NCBI GenBank assembly: GCA_021782195.1
Contig: JAJXVI010000228.1
Span: 1-5,245, forward strand
Direction: 5' to 3'
Source: a bacterium
Lineage (GTDB): Bacteria > Vulcanimicrobiota > Xenobia > RGZZ01
Length of the DNA: 5,245 nucleotides
The position numbers and the translations under genes were made by a program. The notes beneath the pieces are model-generated. The model did no database searches. It was not told the origin of the DNA and saw nothing but the letters and a program-made list of their open reading frames with translations. Of the stretch, positions 1 to 5,245 are shown one piece after another. Every line of letters begins with the position of its first letter. Positions within the stretch are counted from its first letter, which is position 1.

Positions 1-131
1 GTCAGAAGTGGCTTCCTGGTTGTAGCGATCAATGCTCGGTGCCCCGAAACCGCGATTTTCGTAAAGACTGCCTGGCCACTCATGTTGACATTGCCTCCTG
101 ACCAGCCATCCCCACGAGCAAGTCAGTGGAG

Positions 132-527
132 TCAGGTGTGAAGAGTGTCCACCACGGCGCCGCGGGGCCGTCCTTCCAAAAGGCGTAACAGGAAACAGCG
201 CCGACCCGGTGGAGCCTCGGCATCACCCCGCCCGGATCCTGCCAGCTCCCGGCTGACCTTGTCTTCAACCTCGACTCGCAAAACAGGTGTACAGCCCCCG
301 AGCAGGACAAGAGCAATCCCGACGACAGTAGACACGGCGGCTACCGCAGAAAACGGGCTGAGAAGGGCAACGTGACTCGGGTCTGTCTGGGATCGAATGG
401 GAGACCGACTGAAGCTGAACTCCAGTCCAACGGCCGGGGTCGGGCTCTCGCCTCCGGACAATCCGAAATCGAAGTTGCTGCTGTTACAGCATCGCCTGAC
501 GTAAGCCCGAGCAGGAACAATGAACAA
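132..527 (-). CDS. Doubtful small protein with one hydrophobic segment
   Basis: This open frame of up to 131 codons ends with TGA at 132-134. Its middle encodes a hydrophobic stretch (SAVAAVSTVVGIALVLLGGC) that could be a membrane helix or a lipoprotein-type signal ending in LGGC. A charged part (VEVEDKVSREL) and a Pro/Arg-rich tail follow. No family is recognised. The N-terminal part before the hydrophobic segment does not look protein-like and lies antisense to the start of the HNH frame, and I see no clear ribosome binding site or good start codon just before the helix. It could be a small membrane protein, the remnant of one, or chance open frame in GC-rich DNA. Nothing else recognisable lies in 1-371. 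Confidence 0.2.
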   Translation of the reverse strand: MFIVPARAYVRRCCNSSNFDFGLSGGESPTPAVGLEFSFSRSPIRSQTDPSHVALLSPFSAVAAVSTVVGIALVLLGGCTPVLRVEVEDKVSRELAGSGRGDAEAPPGRRCFLLRLLEGRPRGAVVDTLHT

Positions 528-617
528 GTCCCCGCTAAACTCGAGCGCAGCACAACCGAACGCACCATTGACCGCGAGCCGATAGAAAACGGTGAACGAA
601 TCCCTGCTGAACTCGAG
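516..617 (+). repeat. Imperfect 72-base-offset repeat, upstream pair
   Basis: Bases 516-545 and 588-617 match at 24 of 30 positions by eye, at an offset of exactly 72. In the HNH frame they encode the related strings NNEQVPAKLER and NGERIPAELER. The mismatches leave the frame open and are mostly conservative, as expected for an old in-frame tandem duplication that has diverged. Confidence 0.55.
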
Positions 618-635
618 AGAGCGATACTGTGCCGA

Positions 636-743
636 GCCGGCTATCGCTGCAAGGTGTGTGGGTGACCGCAGAGACGGCGCGGGCCTGTTCTCGGTGTTCG
701 AGGCCGGGCCGGCTATCGCTGCGAGGTGTGTGGGTTACCGCAG
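636..743 (+). repeat. 72-base-offset repeat carrying the HNH zinc knuckle
   Basis: Bases 636-671 and 708-743 match at 34 of 36 positions (mismatches at 651/723 and 664/736), again at an offset of exactly 72. Both copies encode AGYRC-x-VCG. The mismatch at 664/736 changes TTA to TGA and creates the internal stop of the HNH frame. With the pair at 516/588, this suggests three diverged tandem units of 72 bases, roughly 516-587, 588-659 and 660-731. The middle unit shares its first half with the unit before it and its second half with the unit after it. Confidence 0.75.
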
Positions 744-1260
744 GGTCTCCATGTTCACCACGGCAAGCCACGCAGTCGGGAAGGAGGAAATGACACGAGC
801 AACCTGGTTGTGTTATGCGCTTCCTTGCACCGGGCGGCTCACGTCCGCGACTGCAGAGAAGACCCGAGCTTCGCCAGGGACTTGAATGCGCGCGTCAACA
901 CAAGTCAAACGGGGGGCGGACCAAGATTGACTCAGGGTAGCTCATTCTTCGTGACTGGTGCGCAATCGTTGCCCACGCAGTCAGTCACGTGTCGCTCATC
1001 AGCAGAGTGCTGGGCGGAACGCCTGTGAGCACTGAGCGTACTGTCCGCCACTTCGAGTTGATCAAGAGGGTGCCGAACCCGACGCGTATGCACGCACACG
1101 CTCAGGTTGTCTGTCGTACACACTGATCAGCAGTCAGTAGAAACTCTTGCTGGCGTGCGCACAGCGTGCAGACCTGACCGAGACGACCTGAACGGAAGCC
1201 AGATTCGTGGCCTCCGAAAGCGGGCGGCAGAGACGCGTCTCCGGCACAGGTCGAGCGCGG

Positions 1261-1314
1261 GCAACGCTAAAGAGAACCGCAACGCTACAGAAAACAGCAA
1301 CGCCAAAGAGAGGC
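1261..1314. repeat. Three tandem 18-base units
   Basis: Units 1261-1278, 1279-1296 and 1297-1314 all begin GCAACGC and share an A-rich second half (CTAAAGAGAACC, CTACAGAAAACA, CCAAAGAGAGGC). As 18 is a multiple of three, any frame through them stays open. On the minus strand they encode the hydrophobic string FGVAVFCSVAVLFSVA inside a 65-codon frame (1331-1134, ATG start, MRSRSPP lead). That frame could pass for a signal or anchor peptide, but it has only a weak GGTGA before the ATG and no recognisable remainder. I treat the array as a short DNA repeat and do not call a gene. Confidence 0.6.
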
Positions 1315-1654
1315 GGCGAGCGACTCCTCATCGCTCACCGTGTCGCCGCTTTGCGTAGGACTGTGTGGAACTGTTGAGTGTGAGTGAAAATGTCCACCTG
1401 ATCGACACCAGGTTCATGTCAGCCATCGCGGCATCTGCGACCTTGAAGTCGCGCTTCCCGGTCTGAGGACTCTCGGGACAGATGACATCTGACATTCAGT
1501 GAGCGAAAGCCTCATGCTCGATGACAGGCGCTCGCGGCTGCGCGATGCCCTGCTGCGCAGATACCGTTTGCCCGAGCCGGCAAATGTTGTCTACGGCGAC
1601 AGGATTGCTCGTCAGCCCTCTGCGCCACAATCACGCTCACGCGGCTCGAAGACT

Positions 1655-1673
1655 CATTCCGCCAGGCGGAATG
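1655..1673. promoter_or_regulatory. Perfect 19-base palindrome, possible operator or hairpin
   Basis: CATTCCGCC-A-GGCGGAATG has 9-base arms around a single central base. As RNA it would form an 8-pair stem with a 3-base loop. No T-tract follows on either strand, so it does not look like a terminator. The symmetry would suit a dimeric DNA-binding protein, but no gene start lies nearby to be controlled, so the role is a guess. Confidence 0.35.
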
Positions 1674-1928
1674 GGCGGCGGGTCATCACTCGAAGGGAAC
1701 AGGAGGACGCATCCGACCGTTCGACGGACTCGAGTACACTCCGATTCCGATGCGTGACGTCGGTCGCGCGGCATCGCCGTCGGGCAGAACCGCCGATCCT
1801 GCTTGAGTCGTTGGACGCGCGCGAAAGAAAGAGGCACGCACACGGATCTCACCTCTCCGGAGACACAACCTTCCTCCGACGGGACTTCTACAGCCGCTGA
1901 CAACCCTGTAACCTGCTTCATCCTCATT

Positions 1929-1951
1929 ACCTCCAGGCCTGTTCTGGAGGT
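1929..1951. other. Stem-loop, 8-base arms with 7-base loop
   Basis: ACCTCCAG (1929-1936) pairs with CTGGAGGT (1944-1951) around the loop GCCTGTT. There is no run of T after it on either strand, so a classical terminator is not supported. It lies in the gene-poor stretch, more than 250 bases beyond the peptidase stop codon. Confidence 0.35.
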
Positions 1952-2067
1952 CATTGTATCGAAGCCGTGTTACCAGCAGACGTCCACTGCGTTGCCATTT
2001 CCACAACGTTCTATGAACAGAAGATGAACAGGACCTCATACCCCGAGGAAGGAGATACAACCGACGG

Positions 2068-2097
2068 AAAAGACGCCCTCAGTCGTGGAAACGACTG
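2068..2097 (-). terminator. Weak terminator-like hairpin beyond the peptidase gene
   Basis: On the minus strand CAGTCGT-TTCC-ACGACTG forms a perfect 7-pair stem with a 4-base loop (2097-2080), followed after a 6-base gap by TCTTTT (2073-2068). It lies about 110 bases past the stop of the M50-type gene and is the best candidate for the end of that transcript. The gap between stem and T-run and the modest stem GC content make it atypical. Confidence 0.3.
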
Positions 2098-2205
2098 GAA
2101 GTGAAGAACAAACGTGCCATCGCCCCCCCATGTCATCAGCATACGCACAACGTGCCCGACCCGAACGAGCGGCTGCAGCACCCGCGAACGCTCCGCACAG
2201 CGGCC

Positions 2206-3003
2206 TCAGCGAGACGCGCGACGTGACCGCCCCGAACGAGCCTTCCCAGCAGATGACGTTCCCCCGGCGGCCCTCCAGGCGGCGCGCGCCGCATAAGCCG
2301 TGGCCAGCACCGAGATCCCGCCCCAGAGGCCCGCCCAGACCAGGGCACCAACGCCCGTCAGATGCGCAAGAATCGTGGCATCGGTCTGGCCGCCAGACGG
2401 CCCCACGGCCTGTGCCCACCCGGTGGAGATCGCCACAAGCGCAACCAGATCGTCGAGCGCATACAAACAGCTCGTGAAAGCGATGAAGTCGAAAAGAAAG
2501 TAGCGAATCCCGTCGGTAAACTGCCACCGCCACGCAATAAACAGCACGGCCAGCACCCCAAGGCCAATCTCCATGGTCATCACACTGCGGGCATAGAAAG
2601 TGAACATCGCGAAAAAGCCAGCCAGTGCCAGCAGAATCGGCCGGTGCCAGCGACGATGCTGGGCTCCCACCAGGAGCAAGCATCCGAACAGAGTGCTACC
2701 CAGATAGCCCGCACTCGTGAAGATGAACCGATTGGTTCCGCTGGCGTAGGTCACCCCCGACGCGTTTGCAAACACCTGGATGCTCAGCACGTGCCCACCC
2801 GTCAGCAACGCCGCAAGCGCGTGGCTCCCCTCATGGATCGCCGTCGCAAACAGGCGAAGCGGGTACACGAGCGACACAAGCACGGGAACGCGGGGAAGGG
2901 CAAGGGTCGCGATGAAAGCCAGCACGGCCAGAAGGCGCCTGGAATCGCGCCCTCCGGCGGTCACCTTCGTCGGTCTGGACGGTTTTGCAGGGCGGACAGG
3001 CAT
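2206..3003 (-). CDS. M50B-type membrane metallopeptidase
   Basis: A 265-residue polytopic membrane protein. A hydrophobic helix (about residues 23-47) is followed by the zinc-protease motif HEGSH (57-61) in the context FATAIHEGSHALAALLTGGHV. The family-typical SAGYLGSTLFG (97-107) and several more membrane helices to about residue 238 come next. YALDDLVAL (181-189) and QTDATILAHLTGVGALVWAGLW (206-227) resemble the conserved C-terminal part of M50B-like proteins (TDA, LTG, VW), where an acidic residue may complete the metal site. The tail is short and basic. Members cleave, or are presumed to cleave, within or near the membrane; the substrate here is unknown. The frame is open to an ATG at 3186 (326 residues). 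I prefer the ATG at 3003 because the extra 61 residues are low in family resemblance and are translated from two copies of one 34-base repeat in different frames. GGGAG also lies 7 bases before 3003. The gene is intact and ends with TGA at 2206-2208, 212 bases after the Yip1-type gene in the same direction. Confidence 0.88.
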   Translation of the reverse strand: MPVRPAKPSRPTKVTAGGRDSRRLLAVLAFIATLALPRVPVLVSLVYPLRLFATAIHEGSHALAALLTGGHVLSIQVFANASGVTYASGTNRFIFTSAGYLGSTLFGCLLLVGAQHRRWHRPILLALAGFFAMFTFYARSVMTMEIGLGVLAVLFIAWRWQFTDGIRYFLFDFIAFTSCLYALDDLVALVAISTGWAQAVGPSGGQTDATILAHLTGVGALVWAGLWGGISVLATAYAARAAWRAAGGTSSAGKARSGRSRRASR

Positions 3004-3010
3004 GCTCGGG

Positions 3011-3015
3011 CTCCC
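3011..3015 (-). promoter_or_regulatory. Ribosome binding site supporting the start at 3003
   Basis: GGGAG on the minus strand sits 7 bases before ATG 3003. The 34-base repeat copy ends within this site, so if the start is right, a repeat copy supplies most of it. The alternative ATG at 3186 has only GGGG about 4 bases upstream. Confidence 0.4.
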
Positions 3016-3119
3016 ATTCTCTCTTTGCCAGACTTCGGGCAGACGCGCCGGTAGCGTTGCGGCCGGCAGCACGCTTGCGGGCGGTTCCCATTCTCTCTTC
3101 GCCAGACTTCGGGCACACG
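3012..3119. repeat. Two 34-base direct repeats, 40 bases apart
   Basis: Bases 3012-3045 and 3086-3119 match at 32 of 34 positions (mismatches at 3026/3100 and 3042/3116), at an offset of 74. The shared core on the plus strand includes CCCATTCTCTCTT and GCCAGACTTCGGGCA. The offset is not a multiple of three, so the copies are read in different frames of any protein, which argues that they are intergenic. They occupy the gap between the Yip1-type gene and the peptidase gene. There is no third copy at the same spacing on either side. The copies resemble a dispersed intergenic repeat; repeat and spacer lengths would also fit a two-repeat CRISPR-like unit, but nothing else supports that. Confidence 0.8.
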
Positions 3120-3215
3120 ACGACGGGTCCTCCCCCTGTTCGATCACCGACGCCGAAGCCGGGGTAACCCGCAGCACTGACTGCATCGCACCCCGGCGTC
3201 AGCGAGAGAGGGGCG

Positions 3216-4391
3216 TCACATGGTGTAAACGCCACCGAGTCCTCCGGCGAGCGAACCGATGACAGCGAACACCACACACGTGCACACGAGCGCCACGATC
3301 ACGTAGATCATCAGTTGTTCAGGACGTGGTCTGAGCACGATGCCGACACCCAGCCAGACCAGGTACAGTCCGTAGATCCCGCCAGCCACAAGTACGAGGC
3401 CGGCAAGTCGGCCGATACCGGGCAATAGAATGAGGAAGGCCGCCACAGAGGCAATCCAGGAAGGCGTAGAGGCGTACACCGTCACCTTTGTAGCTTGCAC
3501 CAGGTCGCAGGCGGCTCCAAATTTCGGCCCCAGCGCCTGGAGAATCCAGGCGACCACAACGACGCCGATCAAGCCGAACACGTAAGACTCGATCCCCCCC
3601 TCGATACTCCGCCTCAAAATCCAGGAAGCGCCGCTATAGCGCATTCCCCGGACGAATCCCACCAGCACATGCACGACCAGGGGTATCAGCGACAGCACGG
3701 CGGCATAGCGCAACACGAGGCCCTGCACGTCGGCCTGTTCGTCGCGAATCCGCGCCCACTCCGCACGGGGATTGAGAAAAAGCCCCTGCACCCGTTCGAC
3801 CAGGCCGGCCGGCACACCGGCACGCTCCAGCGCACCGGCAAACTGATACACGCCTTCGGTCACCTGGTCGCCCAGGGTGGGTCCCTGAGGTCCCGGCGTG
3901 GGAAGCGGGCCCCAGCCCGGACCGGCATCCTGCGGCGCGGGCGGAGGGGTCCCACCCCATCCAGCGGACGGCGGAGCGGGCGGAGGGGTCCCGCCCCATC
4001 CAGCGGACGGCGGCGCGGGCGGAGGGGTCCCGCCCCATCCAGCGGACGGCGGAGCGGGCGCAGGGGCCCCGCCCCATCCAGCGGACGGCGGCGCGGGCGG
4101 AGGGGTCCCACCCCATCCAGCGGACGGCGGAGCGGGCGCAGGGGCTCCACCCCATCCAGCGGACGCTGATGCCGCCGCAGGGGTCCCGCCCCATCCGCCA
4201 CTCTGGGGAACGGTCGGGGCACTTCCTCCCCAGGCGGCGGACGGCGGCGCGGGCGGCGGGCTCGCTCCCCATCCACCGCTCGGCGGCGCGGTCGGAGCTC
4301 CCCCCGACACCCTCATATCCAGGCTGGTTCCGCACTCCTGGCAGAACCGCGAGGAGTCATCCTGCTGAGTCTGACACTTTGGACACACCAT
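3216..4391 (-). CDS. Zinc-ribbon, repeat-linker, Yip1-type membrane protein
   Basis: A protein of 391 residues in three parts. Residues 3-20 form a zinc ribbon (CPKC ... FCQEC), the short metal-binding head found on many bacterial membrane proteins. Residues 36-152 are nine tandem 13-residue repeats of consensus PPSAGWGGTPPPA, followed by a degenerate Pro/Gly stretch to about 172; this is probably a flexible cytoplasmic linker. From about 193 the sequence matches the Yip1-type pattern (VQGLFLNPRAEWARIRDE), then about five membrane helices near 223-246, 266-286, 310-325, 329-352 and 359-380. Yip1-family membrane domains are known from vesicle traffic in eukaryotes; the role of bacterial members is not established, and I infer none. 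The start at ATG 4391 gives the usual MxCPKC beginning; GAGAGG lies somewhat far upstream (about 14 bases). A GTG at 4436 would add 15 residues but has no ribosome binding site. It follows the partial gene by 96 bases on the same strand and ends with TGA at 3216-3218. Confidence 0.85.
   Translation of the reverse strand: MVCPKCQTQQDDSSRFCQECGTSLDMRVSGGAPTAPPSGGWGASPPPAPPSAAWGGSAPTVPQSGGWGGTPAAASASAGWGGAPAPAPPSAGWGGTPPPAPPSAGWGGAPAPAPPSAGWGGTPPPAPPSAGWGGTPPPAPPSAGWGGTPPPAPQDAGPGWGPLPTPGPQGPTLGDQVTEGVYQFAGALERAGVPAGLVERVQGLFLNPRAEWARIRDEQADVQGLVLRYAAVLSLIPLVVHVLVGFVRGMRYSGASWILRRSIEGGIESYVFGLIGVVVVAWILQALGPKFGAACDLVQATKVTVYASTPSWIASVAAFLILLPGIGRLAGLVLVAGGIYGLYLVWLGVGIVLRPRPEQLMIYVIVALVCTCVVFAVIGSLAGGLGGVYTM
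3936..4286 (-). repeat. Nine tandem 39-base coding repeats
   Basis: Nine 39-base units encode 13-residue repeats in the linker of the Yip1-type protein. The first three or four (4286 downward) have diverged (PPSGGWGASPPPA, PPSAAWGGSAPTV, PQSGGWGGTPAAA, SASAGWGGAPAPA). The last five are nearly identical at the protein level, alternating only between GGTPPPA and GGAPAPA, and very similar in DNA. One Trp per unit is kept in all nine. The homogeneous end suggests recent expansion by slippage or unequal exchange, so copy number may vary between strains and assemblies. Confidence 0.92.
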
Positions 4392-4487
4392 GGCTTTCGT
4401 TGAGTCCTCTCTGCTATCCCTGTTCCCCACCAGCACCAGTAGCCAGTCTCGAAACCCGTATTTATCCTACCCTTTTCGGGCTCCTCC

Positions 4488-5245
4488 TTACGAGTCTGGC
4501 GATACAGCCGCCTCGTCCCTGGCAACAGACCCCTGCGAACCTGACTCGGATGCCTCCTGCGGTTCCTCCTCACGGGTAAATCGCACGGAAAGGTACCACT
4601 GGCCATTCCCACGCTCATCCTCAAGATAGAGGACGCGCTGTTTCTGACGCGTGGATCCTCCCGTCGCCGAGCCCAGCGCAACCCGCACCCCTCGATGGGA
4701 GAGGCGTCCCGCACGACGGAGACGTGCGAGGTCATAGGCAAGTTGTACGCGACTGTACGGGATGAAGTCCTCGCGACGCGGATTCTCAAAGAATGAGGGG
4801 TCCTGACGCAGGAAGGCCAGTTCCCCCAACAGGTCGACAACATCGATGCGATTGCCGAACGAAAGGCCGAGTCGATGCAAACGAACCTGATAGGCAGCCA
4901 GGAACTGTTCAAAGAACGCTCCTGGATCAAACCGTGTTCCCTCCAGAAAAGCGTGCTGCTTCTGGCAGGCTTCCAGGATTGCGTCCGCATTGAGGGGCAG
5001 GGTGGCAAGGTCGTTCCGCGCATATCGCAAGATGGCAACGCGGCGTGAGAAATCGACCCCGACCGTGAACAGGCCCAGACGAAATTCCGGCGGGTCGGTG
5101 GTCAGGGGAGCGCATGCCACACCGGCTCGAGTTGCCGCTTCACGAAGGTCTCGCCCGAAATGAAAGCGGAGGTGGCGTTCCTTTTCCGAAAGCCACGCCT
5201 TCAAGACCGTCACCAGGCGACTGACGTGCTCCCTGGGGGCGCCGT
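4488..5245 (-). CDS. Protein of unknown function, N-terminus beyond window
   Basis: The frame is open to the window edge, giving at least 251 residues, and ends with TAA at 4488-4490. A GTG at 5213 could start it, but the ten residues before it (GAPREHVSRL) continue smoothly into VTVLKAWLSEKERHLRF, so I think the protein begins outside the window. Visible parts are a charged helix; a strand-rich stretch (PEFRLGLFTVGVDFSRRVAILRYARNDLATLPL); a helical middle (ILEACQKQHAFLEGTRFDPGAFFEQFLAAY and VVDLLGELAFLRQDPSFF); and YSRVQLAYDLARLRRAG followed by VRVALGSATGGSTRQKQRVLYLED and QWYLSVRF. The last part reads like a helix-turn-helix with a beta wing. The final 30 residues are an acidic, Ser-rich tail, probably disordered. 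The well-patterned core suggests a conserved family, but I cannot name it. There is no signal peptide or membrane helix in the visible part, so it is probably cytoplasmic. A GGAGGAG directly after the stop has no start codon nearby. Confidence 0.8.
   Translation of the reverse strand, partial: GAPREHVSRLVTVLKAWLSEKERHLRFHFGRDLREAATRAGVACAPLTTDPPEFRLGLFTVGVDFSRRVAILRYARNDLATLPLNADAILEACQKQHAFLEGTRFDPGAFFEQFLAAYQVRLHRLGLSFGNRIDVVDLLGELAFLRQDPSFFENPRREDFIPYSRVQLAYDLARLRRAGRLSHRGVRVALGSATGGSTRQKQRVLYLEDERGNGQWYLSVRFTREEEPQEASESGSQGSVARDEAAVSPDS

Larger units (their letters stand above)
372..1028 (+). pseudogene. HNH endonuclease remnant interrupted by a TGA stop
   Basis: One reading frame runs from a GTG at 372 to a TGA at 1026-1028 with a single internal stop, TGA at 663-665. 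Family resemblance starts near 588 with IPAELERAILCRAGYRCKVCG, the usual lead-in to an HNH zinc-finger nuclease. After the stop the frame resumes with a second GYRCEVCG (711-734). It continues through HVHH (His codons at 750-752, 756-758 and 759-761), GGNDTSNLVVLC (783-818) and a histidine at 828-830. HNH enzymes cut DNA using a metal held by this beta-beta-alpha fold. Two things argue for decay. The RAGYRC[KE]VCG segment is present twice, 72 bases (24 codons) apart and in frame, with TGA in the first copy where the second has TTA. The second zinc knuckle reads CASLH where CxxCH is usual, so one cysteine ligand is missing. No clear ribosome binding site precedes 372, and codons 372-587 resemble nothing I know, so the original start is uncertain. 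The tail after about 870 is also unremarkable. An intact gene using stop readthrough is possible but unlikely. Confidence 0.6.
1029..2067. other. Gene-poor stretch with no convincing coding region
   Basis: About 1 kb with open frames on both strands but none that reads like a protein: they are rich in Arg, Ser, Thr and Pro, lack domain motifs, and are not preceded by convincing ribosome binding sites. I see no tRNA or rRNA signature. It contains an 18-base tandem triplet (1261-1314), a 13-base palindrome (CAGATG-A-CATCTG, 1479-1491), a 19-base palindrome (1655-1673) and a stem-loop (1929-1951). Together with the broken HNH gene just before it, this looks like decayed former coding DNA or a long intergenic region. 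Confidence 0.5.

Noticed and set aside
84..112. A sigma70-type promoter with TTGACA at 84-89
   Set aside because: At the proper spacing the -10 position reads ATCCCC, which is a poor match, and no convincing gene follows.
781..885. A small plus-strand gene starting at the ATG after GGAAGGAGGAA
   Set aside because: The Shine-Dalgarno-like string is only about two bases from the ATG and encodes the conserved EGGND of the HNH frame. The resulting short peptide has no recognisable features.
1521..1757. A second HNH-like remnant on the plus strand (HNHAHAARRLIPPGGMGGGSSLEGN, and nearby EPANVVYGDRI in another frame)
   Set aside because: The resemblance to an HxH...P...GG...N pattern is loose, spread over different frames, and lacks paired cysteine knuckles. 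Chance is the simpler explanation.
2085..3054. Long plus-strand open frames opposite the peptidase gene
   Set aside because: They are antisense to a clear M50-type gene, are rich in Arg/Pro/His, and have no domain motifs.
3012..3119. A CRISPR array made of the 34-base repeats and the 40-base spacer
   Set aside because: Only two repeats are present, no third copy lies at the expected spacing, there is no cas gene in the window, and the repeat has no strong internal palindrome.
3936..4286. G-quadruplex array on the plus strand of the 39-base repeats
   Set aside because: Each unit offers only two runs of three or more G, with long gaps to the next unit, so stable quadruplexes are not strongly indicated. 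The G-richness follows from the Pro/Gly codons.
3495..4368. Long open frames in the other frames of the Yip1-type gene, including Pro/Gly/Arg repeat proteins
   Set aside because: Their repetitive composition is produced by the 39-base coding array. Only the frame with the zinc ribbon and membrane helices makes biological sense.

Overview
The window looks like a GC-rich bacterial chromosome segment with two very different halves. The right half (about 2206-5245) holds three well-formed genes, all on the minus strand. The left half (about 1-2200) is gene-poor and contains one recognisable gene remnant plus several short repeats and palindromes. The zinc-ribbon/Yip1 and M50B-type membrane proteins, the GC content and the style of the upstream conserved protein suggest Chloroflexota (Ktedonobacteria-like). 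This is an inference from protein style only; no marker gene is present.

Right half, in transcription order (descending coordinates): (1) 5245-4488 is the C-terminal part of a protein of unknown function, cut by the window edge; its end looks like a small winged-helix-type fold. (2) 4391-3216 encodes a 391-residue membrane protein with an N-terminal CxxC/CxxC zinc ribbon, nine tandem 13-residue Pro/Gly/Trp repeats and a C-terminal five-helix Yip1-type membrane domain. (3) 3003-2206 encodes an M50B-type membrane metallopeptidase with an HEGSH active-site motif. The gaps between them are about 96 and 212 bases, so they share a direction but are not tightly coupled. The second gap carries two copies of a 34-base direct repeat, one of which runs up to the likely ribosome binding site of the peptidase gene. 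A weak hairpin lies about 110 bases beyond the peptidase stop.

Left half: 372-1028 (plus strand) is an open frame for an HNH endonuclease interrupted by one TGA at 663-665. Parts of it are repeated at an exact 72-base offset, and one zinc-ligand cysteine is missing, so it reads as a decaying gene. A weak minus-strand frame with one hydrophobic segment (527-132) partly overlaps it. From 1029 to about 2200 I find no convincing gene, only an 18-base tandem triplet, a 19-base perfect palindrome and a stem-loop.

I see no convincing new multi-gene system. The most useful leads are the 34-base repeat pair before the peptidase gene, the 72-base-period repeats in the HNH remnant, and the conserved-looking partial gene at the right edge.
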